NCBI GenBank assembly: GCA_028281025.1
Contig: JANQKR010000004.1
Location: forward strand, 1-64,000
Direction: 5' to 3'
Source: Croceivirga sp.
Lineage (GTDB): Bacteria > Bacteroidota > Bacteroidia > Flavobacteriales > Flavobacteriaceae
Length of the DNA: 64,000 nt
Positions 19,073 to 31,100 of the stretch are shown here, piece after piece (within the stretch, counting starts at the first letter, position 1; every line of letters starts with the position of its first letter). The notes under the pieces are model-generated. The model worked only from the letters and a program-made list of their open reading frames with translations. It was not told where the DNA came from and did no database searches. Both the position numbers and the translations under genes were made by a program.

Positions 19073-19567
19073 ATGATTTACAAAATCAGGATAATTCTTG
19101 ATGCTGAAGAGGATATTTTTAGGGATATTGAAATTGAGGAATCAAATACCCTGGAAGAATTCCATAATGCCATTACCCAGGCCTTTGGTTTCATGGGCAA
19201 TGAAATGGCCTCGTTCTACACTTGTGATGAAGAGTGGAACCAAGATGAGGAGATAGCCTTATTTGACATGAGCGAAAATGGTTCTGATGTGCGACTAATG
19301 AACGAAACTTCATTGGACGATGTACTTACCGAACAAAGTCCTAAAATGATCTATGTTTACGACTTTTTGAGTATGTGGACCTTTTTTGTGGAGCTTGCCG
19401 ACATTTCGGAAAAAGAAGACGGAAGGACCTACCCGAACCTCTTGTTCAGCTTTGGGGAACTCCCGGATTCGCCACCTGATAAAAGATTTGAATCGGAACC
19501 GACCTTGGATTTTGATAACGAAATAGGAAGTTATGACGATTTGGATTTTGATGAAAATTGGAACTAA
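19073..19567 (+). CDS. pRiA4b ORF-3-like acidic protein
   Basis: The 164-residue protein begins MIYKIRIILDAEEDIFRDIEIEESNTLEEFHNAI and contains FMGNEMASFYTCDEEWNQDEEI, the pattern of the plasmid pRiA4b ORF-3 family (cytoplasmic, function unknown, found in mobile and chromosomal contexts). It is very acidic, and its tail (DNEIGSYDDLDFDENWN) is almost all Asp/Glu/Asn. An out-of-frame ATG occurs 4 bases upstream; the given ATG is the one that yields the family N-terminus. It is followed after 29 bases by a heptamer repeat array and a nucleoid-associated protein gene on the same strand. Confidence 0.85.
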   Translation: MIYKIRIILDAEEDIFRDIEIEESNTLEEFHNAITQAFGFMGNEMASFYTCDEEWNQDEEIALFDMSENGSDVRLMNETSLDDVLTEQSPKMIYVYDFLSMWTFFVELADISEKEDGRTYPNLLFSFGELPDSPPDKRFESEPTLDFDNEIGSYDDLDFDENWN

Positions 19568-19596
19568 GGTCCGCCAATTATAAAAACCATCCCTAA

Positions 19597-19680
19597 CCTT
19601 TAACCTTTAACCTTTAACCTTTAACCTTTAACCTTTAACCTTTAACCTTTAACCTTTAACCTTTAACCTTTAACCTTTAA
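19597..19680. repeat. Tandem repeat, 12 perfect copies of a 7-bp unit (CCTTTAA)
   Basis: Twelve consecutive perfect copies of CCTTTAA fill 84 bases, preceded by a decayed copy (CCCTAA) at 19591-19596. The array ends 7 bases before the ATG of the nucleoid-associated protein gene, so it occupies that gene's promoter or leader. No spacers are present, so it is not a CRISPR. A gain or loss of one unit would shift spacing by 7 bp without touching a reading frame. Confidence 0.98.
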
Positions 19681-19687
19681 CAAATAA

Positions 19688-20746
19688 ATGCTGAACCTAT
19701 ACGCCGCCCAAATCGAAAATCTCTCCCTTCATCGCGTAGGGAACAAGAGCAGGAATGAATCCGTTTTTCTTTCGGAAAATCCCTATGCCCCAACCGATGA
19801 AATCTCAGCACTATTAAAGGAATACTTCTTTAAGCCTTTTCGGGAAAAGGAGGAAAACTATTTCAAATTCCAGCACGAGGTAGATATCGAATTCAACGAA
19901 CTTTATAAGGCGGTTTCCCAGATATTTAAAAGTCCTGCCCAGACCCATGAAATCTCAAAGCAAATTACCTCCCATCTCTTTGAGCAATCCAATCACCCCC
20001 ATATCAAAAATGGGGAAGTCTATGTGGCCTATTTTTCCGATATGGTACTGGACAACCAAAAGGTAAATGCCATTGGTATATTTAAAAGCGAGCTAAAGCA
20101 TGATTTTTTGGAATTCGAGGAACGTTCAAAAGATTTGGGGATATTGGTCCGTCAGGGAATCAACATTAACAAACTGGACAAGGGCTGCCTAATTTTTGAT
20201 GCGGAACAAGCGAACGGCTACAAGATACTTTCGGTGGATAGCAATCGTTATGACACCAAATACTGGCTGGAAAACTTTTTGGGGGTCGAACCGCTGACAG
20301 ACGAAAACTTTTACACCAAGAATTATTTGAAATTCTGTCAGGGTTTTGCAAAGGATGTGGTGCTACCGGCGGAGGACAAGCAACAGGAGGTCCTGTTTAT
20401 GAACAGGGCGGTTAACCACTTTGCCAAAAATGATGCTTTTGAAGAAACCAGCTTTCTCAATGAAGTCATGGAGAACCCGGAACTGATTCCGGAATTTAAG
20501 CACTACAAAGTAGAAAAGGGACCTAAATACAGTATTGAGGACGTCTCCAATTTTGATATTGCCAATAAGGCCGTATCGGACGCCAGAAAGAAAATAAAAA
20601 ACGTAATCAATCTGGACACCAACATCCAAATAAAAATGGATTTTATCAATCCGGAGTCTGCTGAAAAATTTGTTGAAAAAGGTTGGGACGAAGAACGCCA
20701 AATGTATTACTATTTGGTCTACTTTAACAAGGAGCAAAAGAGCTAG
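19688..20746 (+). CDS. 37-kDa nucleoid-associated protein (NdpA/YejK family)
   Basis: The 352-residue protein belongs to the NA37/YejK family, which binds double-stranded DNA and is linked to nucleoid organisation in Proteobacteria. Support comes from length, the N-terminal pattern LNLYAAQIENLSLHRVGNKSRNE, the central VYVAYFSDMVLDNQKVNAIGIFKSE and the C-terminal half rich in acidic and aromatic residues (IKMDFINPESAEKF). It lacks a signal peptide and is cytoplasmic. The gene is bracketed by two different heptamer repeat arrays and faces the kinase-like gene. The upstream array directly abuts the start, so its expression may depend on the array. Confidence 0.85.
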   Translation: MLNLYAAQIENLSLHRVGNKSRNESVFLSENPYAPTDEISALLKEYFFKPFREKEENYFKFQHEVDIEFNELYKAVSQIFKSPAQTHEISKQITSHLFEQSNHPHIKNGEVYVAYFSDMVLDNQKVNAIGIFKSELKHDFLEFEERSKDLGILVRQGININKLDKGCLIFDAEQANGYKILSVDSNRYDTKYWLENFLGVEPLTDENFYTKNYLKFCQGFAKDVVLPAEDKQQEVLFMNRAVNHFAKNDAFEETSFLNEVMENPELIPEFKHYKVEKGPKYSIEDVSNFDIANKAVSDARKKIKNVINLDTNIQIKMDFINPESAEKFVEKGWDEERQMYYYLVYFNKEQKS

Positions 20747-20782
20747 GTCTTTTGACGTCTAGACCCCCGCATACAACACCTT

Positions 20783-20850
20783 CTAACACCTAACACCTAA
20801 CACCTAACACCTAACACCTAACACCTAACACCTAACACCTAACACCTAAC
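20783..20850. repeat. Tandem repeat, 9 perfect copies plus a partial copy of a 7-bp unit (CTAACAC)
   Basis: Nine perfect CTAACAC units (20783-20845) are followed by CTAAC. Upstream there are decayed copies (CAACACCTTCTAACACC). The array fills the space between the convergent ends of the nucleoid-associated protein gene and the kinase-like gene. Its unit differs from the array at 19597 but shares the TAAC core and the same period of 7, and both arrays stop at the same sequence AACAAAT. Confidence 0.98.
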
Positions 20851-20853
20851 AAA

Positions 20854-21930
20854 TCAAAACTTCTTCTCAATGATCTGTTTCATACTTACATCCTCATAAT
20901 TGCGCTTCACAAAATCCAGGGCAATTGAAAGTATGTCCCCCATGGAAGTGCTTTTTTTGAACTTCATATCCAACGTTAGTTCATAAATCTCACTCTTCAA
21001 ACGGTCAATATTTTCGGGAAGTGAAATAGAATCGGCCTTGGCAATTTCGGCCAATCGCTTAATTCGGTCTCCCGAACTCAAAATCCTTTTCGCCACAATA
21101 GATCGTTCCTCGATCTTATACTGATCCACGGAGTACTTCTGAAGTAGGGTGCGCACAAGTTCCACCATTTGAAAGTTCTCTTTAAAAAACTGTGGACGAT
21201 AGATTTTTAGTTTTCCTTCAAAACATTGTTGGTCAAAATCAATGGCCCGTATCTTGTAAATCACATGGTCAAAATCATGTACGGGCACAATAACGTAATT
21301 ATAGGAACGCATATCCCCTAAAAGCCGAATCATACAACGTTCATTGAACTTCACAAATTCCTTTGCCAATTGGGACTTTTCGGATTTTGAAAGCGTTGGC
21401 AAAAACTCCTTAATGAAAACATCACCTGGTATACCCGCAATATGCTCTTCAATTAGTGTGTCCTCATGCACCAAAAAGTTAAGATGGTGGGGGGAAAGCA
21501 TATGCTCCAGTTCCAGTCCGTAAACACGACTGGCATCCGTCTTTTTCACGTAAAAGTAGGTATAGTTGTCATTAAGGATGTTCCTTACTTTTATCCGGAA
21601 TGGCTTTGAATTCCCGAAGGTGCAAAAATCCACGGCATCTACGTTAAGATATTCCAGAATCCTATCGCTTCCATCGGAGTGGAGAATGGAATACACTTTT
21701 TTAAGGCTCATATCTATCTCCTCCCGATCAAAGTCGGAATAATACACCCTGACCCACAGGGTGTCTTCACCATCGGCATCTTCAACCGCTATGGAGCCGG
21801 AAAAGCGCAACAGATCATCATAAAAAATAGGGATTTCTATCTTTCGACTGTATTTTTCCAAATATTGATCCAAATCGGGACTTACCGGATAGGCCGGTTT
21901 TTTTTTGGACATTAACCTTTCTTGGGACAT
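20854..21930 (-). CDS. Uncharacterised protein with divergent protein-kinase/APH-like landmarks
   Basis: I do not recognise a named family. Numbered from the ATG at 21930 (358 aa), the product shows a series that fits a kinase-like fold: YTYFYVKK with Lys129/130 as a candidate beta-3 lysine; ELEHML with Glu140/142 as a candidate alpha-C glutamate; LIEEHIAGIPGD (about 160-170), which reads like the hinge of aminoglycoside phosphotransferases; GDMRSYN, with Asp206 and Asn211 five apart as in the HGDxxxxN catalytic loop; and RAIDFD, with Asp231 in the place of the DFG/IDxD metal aspartate. A beta-rich N-terminal region precedes this. The catalytic histidine before GD is replaced by Leu. It could be an active atypical kinase or a pseudokinase. 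An ATG at 21912 or an extension to 21963 are alternative starts. Confidence 0.6.
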   Translation of the reverse strand: MSQERLMSKKKPAYPVSPDLDQYLEKYSRKIEIPIFYDDLLRFSGSIAVEDADGEDTLWVRVYYSDFDREEIDMSLKKVYSILHSDGSDRILEYLNVDAVDFCTFGNSKPFRIKVRNILNDNYTYFYVKKTDASRVYGLELEHMLSPHHLNFLVHEDTLIEEHIAGIPGDVFIKEFLPTLSKSEKSQLAKEFVKFNERCMIRLLGDMRSYNYVIVPVHDFDHVIYKIRAIDFDQQCFEGKLKIYRPQFFKENFQMVELVRTLLQKYSVDQYKIEERSIVAKRILSSGDRIKRLAEIAKADSISLPENIDRLKSEIYELTLDMKFKKSTSMGDILSIALDFVKRNYEDVSMKQIIEKKF

Positions 21931-22114
21931 AGGGCTTTTTTTTTCAGATTTCCAAAGATACAAAATGCCTGTAATCCTTTTATTACATGGTATTTATATG
22001 GAATCGCCAACCACATAACACCTCATCTTTACCACGCCTTTTTTCGGGTTGGCAACAATTATCTGTGTAAGCCAAATAAAGGTGTTTTTTTCGTAGTAAG
22101 GATTACTATTTCCG

Positions 22115-25100
22115 ATGATTATGTATACAGACTTGCTACCAAAAGTTTCCTATATCAAACATGTTTTTTGCATACTTTTAGTTGTCTTGATCGGTCAATT
22201 TGCACAAGCCCAACTTAGTGATCTGCATTATTTGCCACCATTGAAACAAGGGCAGAATAATCAAGGGATTCGGGATCAAGCCATATATCTTTCAACCCCT
22301 GAACCCACAATGTTTACCGTAAATGCCTATCGGGGGACCAATCCAACACCAGTAGCAACGTTCAATATCTCCAATGTCAATCCAGCTGTTTGGACCTTAA
22401 GTGATGGAGATAACAATATTATTCTCGTAAACAATACCAACACAGGGGTTGTTTTAACCAACAGTGGGCTACGTTTTGAATCACCAAGTGGAAATCGTTT
22501 TTATGTAAACTACAGGGGTAATTCAAGTGCACAGGCCGCTTCATTGACTGCTAAGGGAAGACAGGCCTTAGGTACCCATTTTAAATGGGGTGGGGTGCCC
22601 AACTTAGGGGCCCATTCCTCCAAATCCAACACTTTGGGTATCATGGCCACTGAGGACAATACAACCATTACGCTTTTCGGCTATCATCCGGACTGTACCT
22701 TTAGAATAGGTAATAACGCAGACGCTATTACAGATAATACGTACACAATTATTTTAGATGCCAATGAGTCTTTTGTGTTCGAAAACTATGTGGGCACAAG
22801 AAACCTTCCGTCCCACATAGATGGTTGGATTGGTGCTTCCGTAGAATCCGACAAGGATATCGTTATCAGCAACGGTTCCATAAACTTTGGTAGGCAAGCA
22901 GGTGCCAGTAACCGTGACGCCGGTATTGACCAACCCGTACCTGAGAACCGACTTGGAAAGGAATATGTATTTGTACGTGGTAATGGCGGCACCAATGGGG
23001 CTACTGAATTTCCATTGCTCATTGCCACCGAGGATAACACCCAAATTTTTGTCAACGGTAATCCAGCACCTATCGCCACCTTGAACAATGGGGATTATTT
23101 TGAAGTTCCCAGCAGCTATTTTTCTTCGAATACGGTTGGCGCCAATATGTTTGTACAAACCACGAAAAATGTATATGCCTACCAATGTATGGCAGGTGCA
23201 AGTCAGGTGTATACCCAGGGACTCAATTTTGTGGCTCCGGTAAACTGTCTATTACCGGATGTAATGGACAACATTCCAGACATTAGGGATATGGCAGGTC
23301 TCGATGTTACCGGGGGAATGACCATTATTGCTGCCGTCAATACACCCGATGCCAATATCACGATAACCGATGGCAATGGAGCGGTTGCCCTACCAGCTTC
23401 AAACCCGGTTGCAGGTTCTGCGGACTGGAAGACCTTTTATATTCCCAACCTAAATGGCAATGTAAGTGTACAGTCCACAGGTCCCATGGCCGTTGGATTT
23501 TTTGGATTTAACGGAGCAAGGGGTGTTGCAGGTTATTTTTCCGGATTTGATACCGTACCTGAAGTAATTTTGGAAATTCGTGGTGGTACGGGCTGCTTTG
23601 TTGGCTCGGAGATTTTTGAGGCCACGGAAAGTTTTGATGCCTATCAATGGTTCCGGGACGGACAGTTGATTCCCGGTGCCAACGCGGCAAATTATGCACC
23701 AACCATTGCTGGTGATTACTATGTACGGGGCACCAAAGGGCCATGTACCTACGATAGTAACACCATTCAAGCCCTTTACTGTGATCCCGATATTATCCTG
23801 GACAAAACCGTGGACAACAATGAAATTATGGAAGGGGAAACGGCCACATTCACCATTCGAGTGCGAAACTTAGGCGCTGGACCTGTGACCAACTTGCAAA
23901 TCACCGATAATATTCCCACAGGACTTACCTTGATCAATGCCTTTACCATTTCAGGAACCTGGAGTGGCAATACTTGGAACATTGGTACTTTGGACGGTGG
24001 GGATGTCGCGGAATTGGAACTTGAAGTACGTGGGGATGAAATCAATATTCTACCGCTACTAAGCCTTACCAATACGGTGACCAATACCCAAGACCAGACA
24101 GATACCAATACCACTCCAGATAATCCAACCGCTTTAATAACGGTCCATAACGATTCGGATGATGATGGTATTCGCGATATCACGGACCTCGACGATGACA
24201 ACGATGGCATTTATGATGAGGACGAGTGCGATACCTTGGCCTTTACCATTGCCAACGGAGCATCCCATAATAGTGCCCTGGTCAGTGTTGACAACTATTT
24301 GGTCATGGATGTCTTTAGTATCGATAATTCATTCAACCTTGACGTTAACGGCAATGATGTGGCCGGCGAATTACAATTTCAATTAGGGGAACCGGGAAAT
24401 TTTGCCCGTTTTAATGATGGCACGACCTACGGCGAAGCTGGAAATCCGGACATATGGACGATAACTGGTACCAATGGCACCCCCATACTTAGGGTTGTCA
24501 TTGACCAAGCGGGCCAATTTGAATTGTTTGGGACAAGGTCAACAAATGGTCCATTGGAACCTATGGTTCTGGATACCCCTCCCGCTCCAATTAGCTGGAA
24601 CTCCTTGGGGAACAACACCATTACCATTGGCCAGGATGTTGTTGGTCCTACCAATATGAGAGGGGTATTGCTAACAGCTGGTTGTGATACCGATTCCGAT
24701 GGCATCCCGGACCACTTGGATCTGGATAGTGATGGGGATGGCTGTAGTGATGCCAATGAATTTTATAAGGACAATAATGCAGATGGTGGTGATGGCGGAG
24801 AATACGGGACTGGAACACCGGTAGTGGATTCAACAGATGGAACAGTAAATGACGCCTCTTACATTCAGGTTTTTGCCCCGGAAATTATACTGGGAAATAC
24901 CTCGGAAGATTTAGGAGGGACCAATATTAATGGACAGGGTGTAAGTTTGGGTCAAGCTTTTCAATATGTGCTTCGATTTCAAAACACCGGTGATGACAAT
25001 GCCGTCAACTATTCCATAAGAAACATTCTCCCCAATAATGTAAACCTTGACAATGTCAATGTGGTGAATGCTCCTGGCGTTACCCATACCCATGACATCA

Positions 25101-28100
25101 ACACCAATGAAATCTCCTTTCAGGTACCGGACAATTTGGTGGAAGTCGGCGACCCGGAGTACACCATTAGAATATTCGTAACGCTTTCCGGTAACTGTTC
25201 CGACTTTGTGGATGCTTGTTCCGACACATTGGAGAATAGGGCATATTCCACGTATCAAGGCGTGCTGAACCCTTCTACCTTCACCGATGAAAACGGTGCC
25301 GGTTCCGTCTCCGCCTGTAGCGTTACACCAGAGGTTGCCACAAACACCATCCTGGACGATTTGGCCAATTGTAGTATCGCCAGAACGGTGCAATTGTGCG
25401 GCGCTGATGTACTACTTACCGCTGGTTCCGGGTTCGCGAACTATACATGGGCCTTGGATACCAATGGTAACGGACAAATTGATGGCTCGGAAACGCCGAT
25501 TGACGATGGTGACCCAGATGGCGATCCAAGTACACTTTTGGTAACCGATATTGGTAATTACATTGTTCGGAAATCCGGGGCCACAGGCTGTTCGGATGCT
25601 ACGGAGCTCATCACCGTTGAGCGTTTTGGCACAACACAGACAAATCCCATTATAGGGTTCTTCAATCAAGTCAACTCGGACAGTAATCCCGATAATGATC
25701 TGCAGGGCGAAATCGTGACCTGTTCCATTGATGGGGATTTGTTGCCCAAAATCTTCTTATGCGGAGCAACTGATGAAGCAACCATTCAATTGGGCATAAC
25801 GGATGCCGACAGCATTGTCTGGCAACGATTGGATGAAACCAGTTGTGCGGATACTGGAGATGATTGTGCCAACAAAAATGGAACCTGTGCGTGGACAGAC
25901 CTGGCTACCCAAAACAATTTTACGGTTACCGATAGTGGTGAGTACAGGGTCGTAATCAACTATCAAAATGGATGTTTCAGCCGTTTTTTCTTCAATGTGT
26001 TCAAGAACACACTGGATATCGATCATAATGCCTCGGATATTCTTTGTAGTACGCCCGGTAACATAAGGGTAACCAATATTGGTTCCGGTTATGGGTTCCA
26101 ATTGGTGGATGCCGTTAATGACAATATCATCGTTCCCTTCTCCGATGATAACGGGCCTAATTTTGATATCACCACAAGTGGCACTTATAAGGTACAGGTT
26201 ACACCACTAAATCCGGTGACAGGAGACCCAATTGCAGGCAGTTGTATTTTTGAAACTGCAGATATCGGCATCCTGGAAAGGGACTATCAGGTAAACATTA
26301 CAACCACTGCCGCAGAGTGCAATGCCTTGGGCGCTATCGGGATACAGGCACTGAACGTACTTCCCAACTATTCGTATGAACTTCGTCTGGACGATGGCAG
26401 CAATGGTGGTCTGGGGACTTTTGTTGATAGCCAGGTGGCATCAAATGACAATACATACACCTTTAATGATGTCAACCCTGGAGACTACATTGTAATCACT
26501 ACCACGGATGATGGATGTTCAGATACGCAAAATGTAACGGTTGGGGAAGTTCCAGAACTGACATTGGACGCTGTGACCACCTCGGATATTACCTGTAACG
26601 CGGGTGTGATTACCTTAACTCCAAACGGTGGAAGTCCCAATCCTGATTATGGGATGGCCATCTGGGCAAAAGATGGCGTACCATTATATGCCACCCCTGC
26701 TGATGTTCCCAATTCCGCCAAACAAAGTACAACCAACTTTTTGTTTGGTTACCGGGGTACACCGGAAACGTATTTTCCAAATGAAGACGGTGACTATCAA
26801 TTCATAGTTTTTGATGGGAATAACTGCAGCGCATTTTCCAACGTAGTAACCATACAAGATCTGGGAACGGTTTCCATTTCAGCTTCCCATTCCGCCATTG
26901 TTTGCGCCGATTCGGCCACTTCGACCTTAACGGTAACCGCAACAGGGGGGACCGCCCCTTATCAATACAGTTTGGATGGCGGTACCACGTATCAAATGGC
27001 CAATACGTTTGTTAATCTGCCCGCTGGTTTCTACACCATTACAGTAATGGATTCCAGTGGCACACCTACATCCAGATGTATTGAAACCTTGGATTACGAA
27101 ATTGACCAACCCTTTAGACTAACGGCTTCTGCAGCTATCGTGGAAGATGCATCCTGCAACTCAAGCGGGGCATTGGTCAAGATCCTGAATGCCAGTGGTG
27201 GGCAGGCCCCCTATGAATATAGTTTTGATGGCGGAAGCAGTTTTGGAACGCTAAATGAAAGAAACCTGTTATCTGGAAACTACCAATTGGTGGTAAGGGA
27301 TGCCCTAGGCTGTACGTTTCCCATGCACTTGACCGTTCCAACCGTTGCTCCAGATCCAAATTTATCTTATGCCATAGACTATGATTGCAATGGCCTGGGA
27401 ACCATTACCGTTTCATCATCGAACACTACCGATTTTGACTATACGTACACCGTGCCTCCAACCTGGACGGTCAACAACAATATATTTAGTGATGTGCCGG
27501 ACGGTACCCATACCATAACCGTAGGATATTCCAGCACTATAGCTCCAAATCAGACTACTCTGTTCTTCGAAAATTTTGGAGCCGGTCCAACTACCCAGAT
27601 AGCAGAAATTGGTTCCGATTATTGTTTTGAGCCCCAAGACGGTTCACTTACCAATTGTAATAGGGGTCCCGCCGGAATTCTGGTGAACGGGGAGTACACG
27701 GTCACAAATTTTGTCACCAATCCTGTTTCTTTTTGGACAAGTCCACAAGATCATACTGGGTTGACCGACGGTAGATTTTTATCAATAGATGTAAGTACCT
27801 TCTCGGATACCGGCAATCCGCAATTGAATAATATTTTATGGGCAAAACGGGATATTGAAGTATTGCCCAATGAAGAAATCACCCTAAATTTCTGGGCTTA
27901 TAACCTTATGAACCTTTCCGGGGTTGGGAACAACCCAGAAGTACTGGTTGAAATCCTGGACAATACGGGAACGGTTATTTACACCGAAGTAGCCCCGGAA
28001 ATTCCGAAAAACACGGGCAATACCGATTGGCACGAACGTACCATAACCTTCGATCCAGGAGCCAATACCGATATTGACATTGTCTTTAGGACCAATGTGA

Positions 28101-31100
28101 ACAGCAATGATGGTAATGATTTGATTTTGGATGACATTACCGCTTTCCAAATACCTGAGGTTTGTGAAAAAACACAGGATTTGACCGTAGTTGTTGAAGC
28201 GGACCAAGCTTTTGAAGCGCAATTGTTATCCACCATTGACCCAAGTTGTAATGGGATCGCTGATGGGTTTGTTCGGTTCGAAGTTTCCAATTTCACCCCG
28301 GGTATTGGTTTTGAATACTCTTTTGATGGTACTGCGTGGACAACATCCATGACCTCACCGGTAACCACAGCTGCCAACCTGGCCGATGGATCGTATACCC
28401 TTCAAATAAGAAAGTTGGATGATAGTTCATGTGCTGTTTCGTTCCCGGTTACGCTTACGCAACCCTCGGTAATTGTTCCTTCCTTGGCGCAAATAGCAGA
28501 CTATACTTGTTTCAATACCGGCGGCACCTTGGAAGCTTCCGCTACTGGTGGCAACCCATCTTATGAATATCAATTGGAAACCTCAGGGGGAGCGATAGTG
28601 ACCGCATATCAAACCAACGCCCGGTTCACCAATGTTCCAAATGGGGATTATGTGGTACGTGTGATGGATCAAAACGGTTGTGAAGTGGTATCCACAACTC
28701 CAGTGACCATTGTTCCTCCAGCAAATATTGCCTTTGATGTAACCCCAACGGCTTGTTATTCCGGAAGTAATGATGGGACTATTGTGGTCAATGTCACCTC
28801 AGGCAATGGCAACTATGAATTTAGAATTGATGGCGGTCCCTGGATTGCACCTTCTCCTGTGGGAGCTACCAGTTACACCTTTACAGGACTTTCCTCGGGA
28901 AATTATGATATTGAGGTAAGGGACCAATTCGGATGTCCCGATACACCAAACATACAGAATGTTGACATCAACCCTCAGCTTATTGTAGCTATTGAAGTAA
29001 CCCAACTAAGTGCCTGTAATGATGGTTTGATTACTGTAAACGCTACTGGAGGGAACGGAACATTGCTTTTTGCCATTGTACCCGCCAACACAAGTCCGGC
29101 AGGATTGTACAGCACAACAAATTCGCTGACCGTTACCGATGCAATGGCCACCGCCAACCCAGCGGGCTACGATGTCTATGTACAAGATAACAATGGGGGT
29201 CCGGCACTATGTTCTTTTCTGCAGGAAGATATTATACTAACACCTGTCGCTACCTTATCAGCAAACGCTGTTCCTACCGATCCCCTATGTTTTGATGGCC
29301 TTGGCGCCGTTGATGTTACCGTTGGGGGAGGAACTGCACCTTATACCTATGCCCTGGTTGATTTATCTCCCGCGGATGGTATTGATTATGGTAGGAGCAA
29401 CTCAAATATTTCAACCACCACGCTTGCTTTCAACGGTATTGGTGTGGGGGATTATGAAGTGACCGTTACCGATGTGAATGGTTGTACGGTTACATCTTCA
29501 ACAGTAACCATTAACAACGCTACGGAAATTACGGCAGATATAACACCCATATTGCCGGCTACGTGTACAAGTACGATTGAAAGCGAATTTGGTTTCGAAT
29601 TCATAAACATAACCACTCCTTCGGGAACACCGGGAACTGTTGAATACAGTAATGATGGTGGAACAACATGGCAGACATCCACTGAGTTAAGGGGTTCTGT
29701 ATCGAACCCAACCTTCTCCGGAACGGAGGTATTTCCATCCATAAGGGTTGAAGTTTCACCCGGAGTTTATTGTCAAAAGGATTTTGACAGGTATATCATT
29801 CCATTTCCATTGGATGATTTGGACATCACCATATTTCCCCAGGTATTGGACTGTAATGACTTACAGGTAACCGTACAAGGTAGCCGGGGGGATGATTCCA
29901 TTGGTTACAGATATACCTATACGGATGATCCAGCCAATTTTGGTGCATCTACACCGGTTTGGACCGCGAGAATTCCCACGGGCACCCCCTATACTTGGGC
30001 AAACATTGATCCGACAACACCCGCATTGCCCGGTTTGCCCCTACTGGTGCCGGGAAGGACATACGTTTTCTATGTTCAAGATGGTTCAAACTGTATCCGT
30101 CAGAGTAATGTAAATGTAAATGAAGTACCCTCTGTCAATCTGCCAATTGAAATTGCTACGGATGTCACACCGACTTGTTCAGGAGGAACCACGGGGGAGC
30201 TAACCTTTACCTTAACCCCCGATACCGCTTTTCCAAACATGCGTTGGGAAATCTATGAACTCGGCAATACCACTCCAATTGAAGTAAGTGGTGGTGGCGC
30301 AACAGCGGTTAATGTTGGCTATAATAATACGATTACCTCTTCGGTTCCACTTTCCGAAGGGGAATACTATTTGGAAATCATTCAAGTGGATGGTACCAAC
30401 ACCGACGCCTGTAGAGCGGCAAGTGAAAATGCTTATGTCCCGGAATTGGCCCCATTAAACGCTACCGCCGTAAAGACCAGGGACATTTCATGCAATCTGC
30501 CAGGCTTAATAGCAATCAATGGTATTTCGGGTGGTGGTGGCGCCCCTTATACCTATGATGTGTCCGGCCCTGGAGGTTTAACAATAAATGGAACTACCAA
30601 TAACCCCGTTGAGATTCCCGTAAACTCCCCTGCCGGCAATTATACGGTGACTTTGTACGATCAGTATAGTTGTCCCTTGGTATTGAATACGGTATCATTG
30701 AATTTAACAGCAAATCCTACCATAACATCGGTGACACAGGATAATTGTACTTCTCCAATAGCTGTTACCGTTGTAGGGATACCGGTTGCCGGAAACCTTC
30801 GTTATGCCATGGTTTCAAATGGAGCACCCGTTCCTACGACCTTCGAAGATAACGGAGGGGTCTTCAGCAATGTTTCTCCAGGCACTTATGACATTTATAT
30901 CACCGATGACAATGGTTGTATTGACTTACAAATTGGGTTTGTGGTAGAACCCGTTTTATCGGCAAGTGCAACGCTCACGAAATTATTGGATTGTACCGCC
31001 TCAGCAGAGGCGACCATTGCCATAGAAATACTTGATGGTTCTGGAAATTACGAATACAGTATCACCAATACTGCTGGAGCTCCTGCCGTAACACAAACCG

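Noticed and set aside
19597-20850. CRISPR array or telomere-like end
   Set aside because: The 7-bp units follow one another without spacers and cas genes are absent. The arrays are internal to a continuous chromosome with core genes on both sides.
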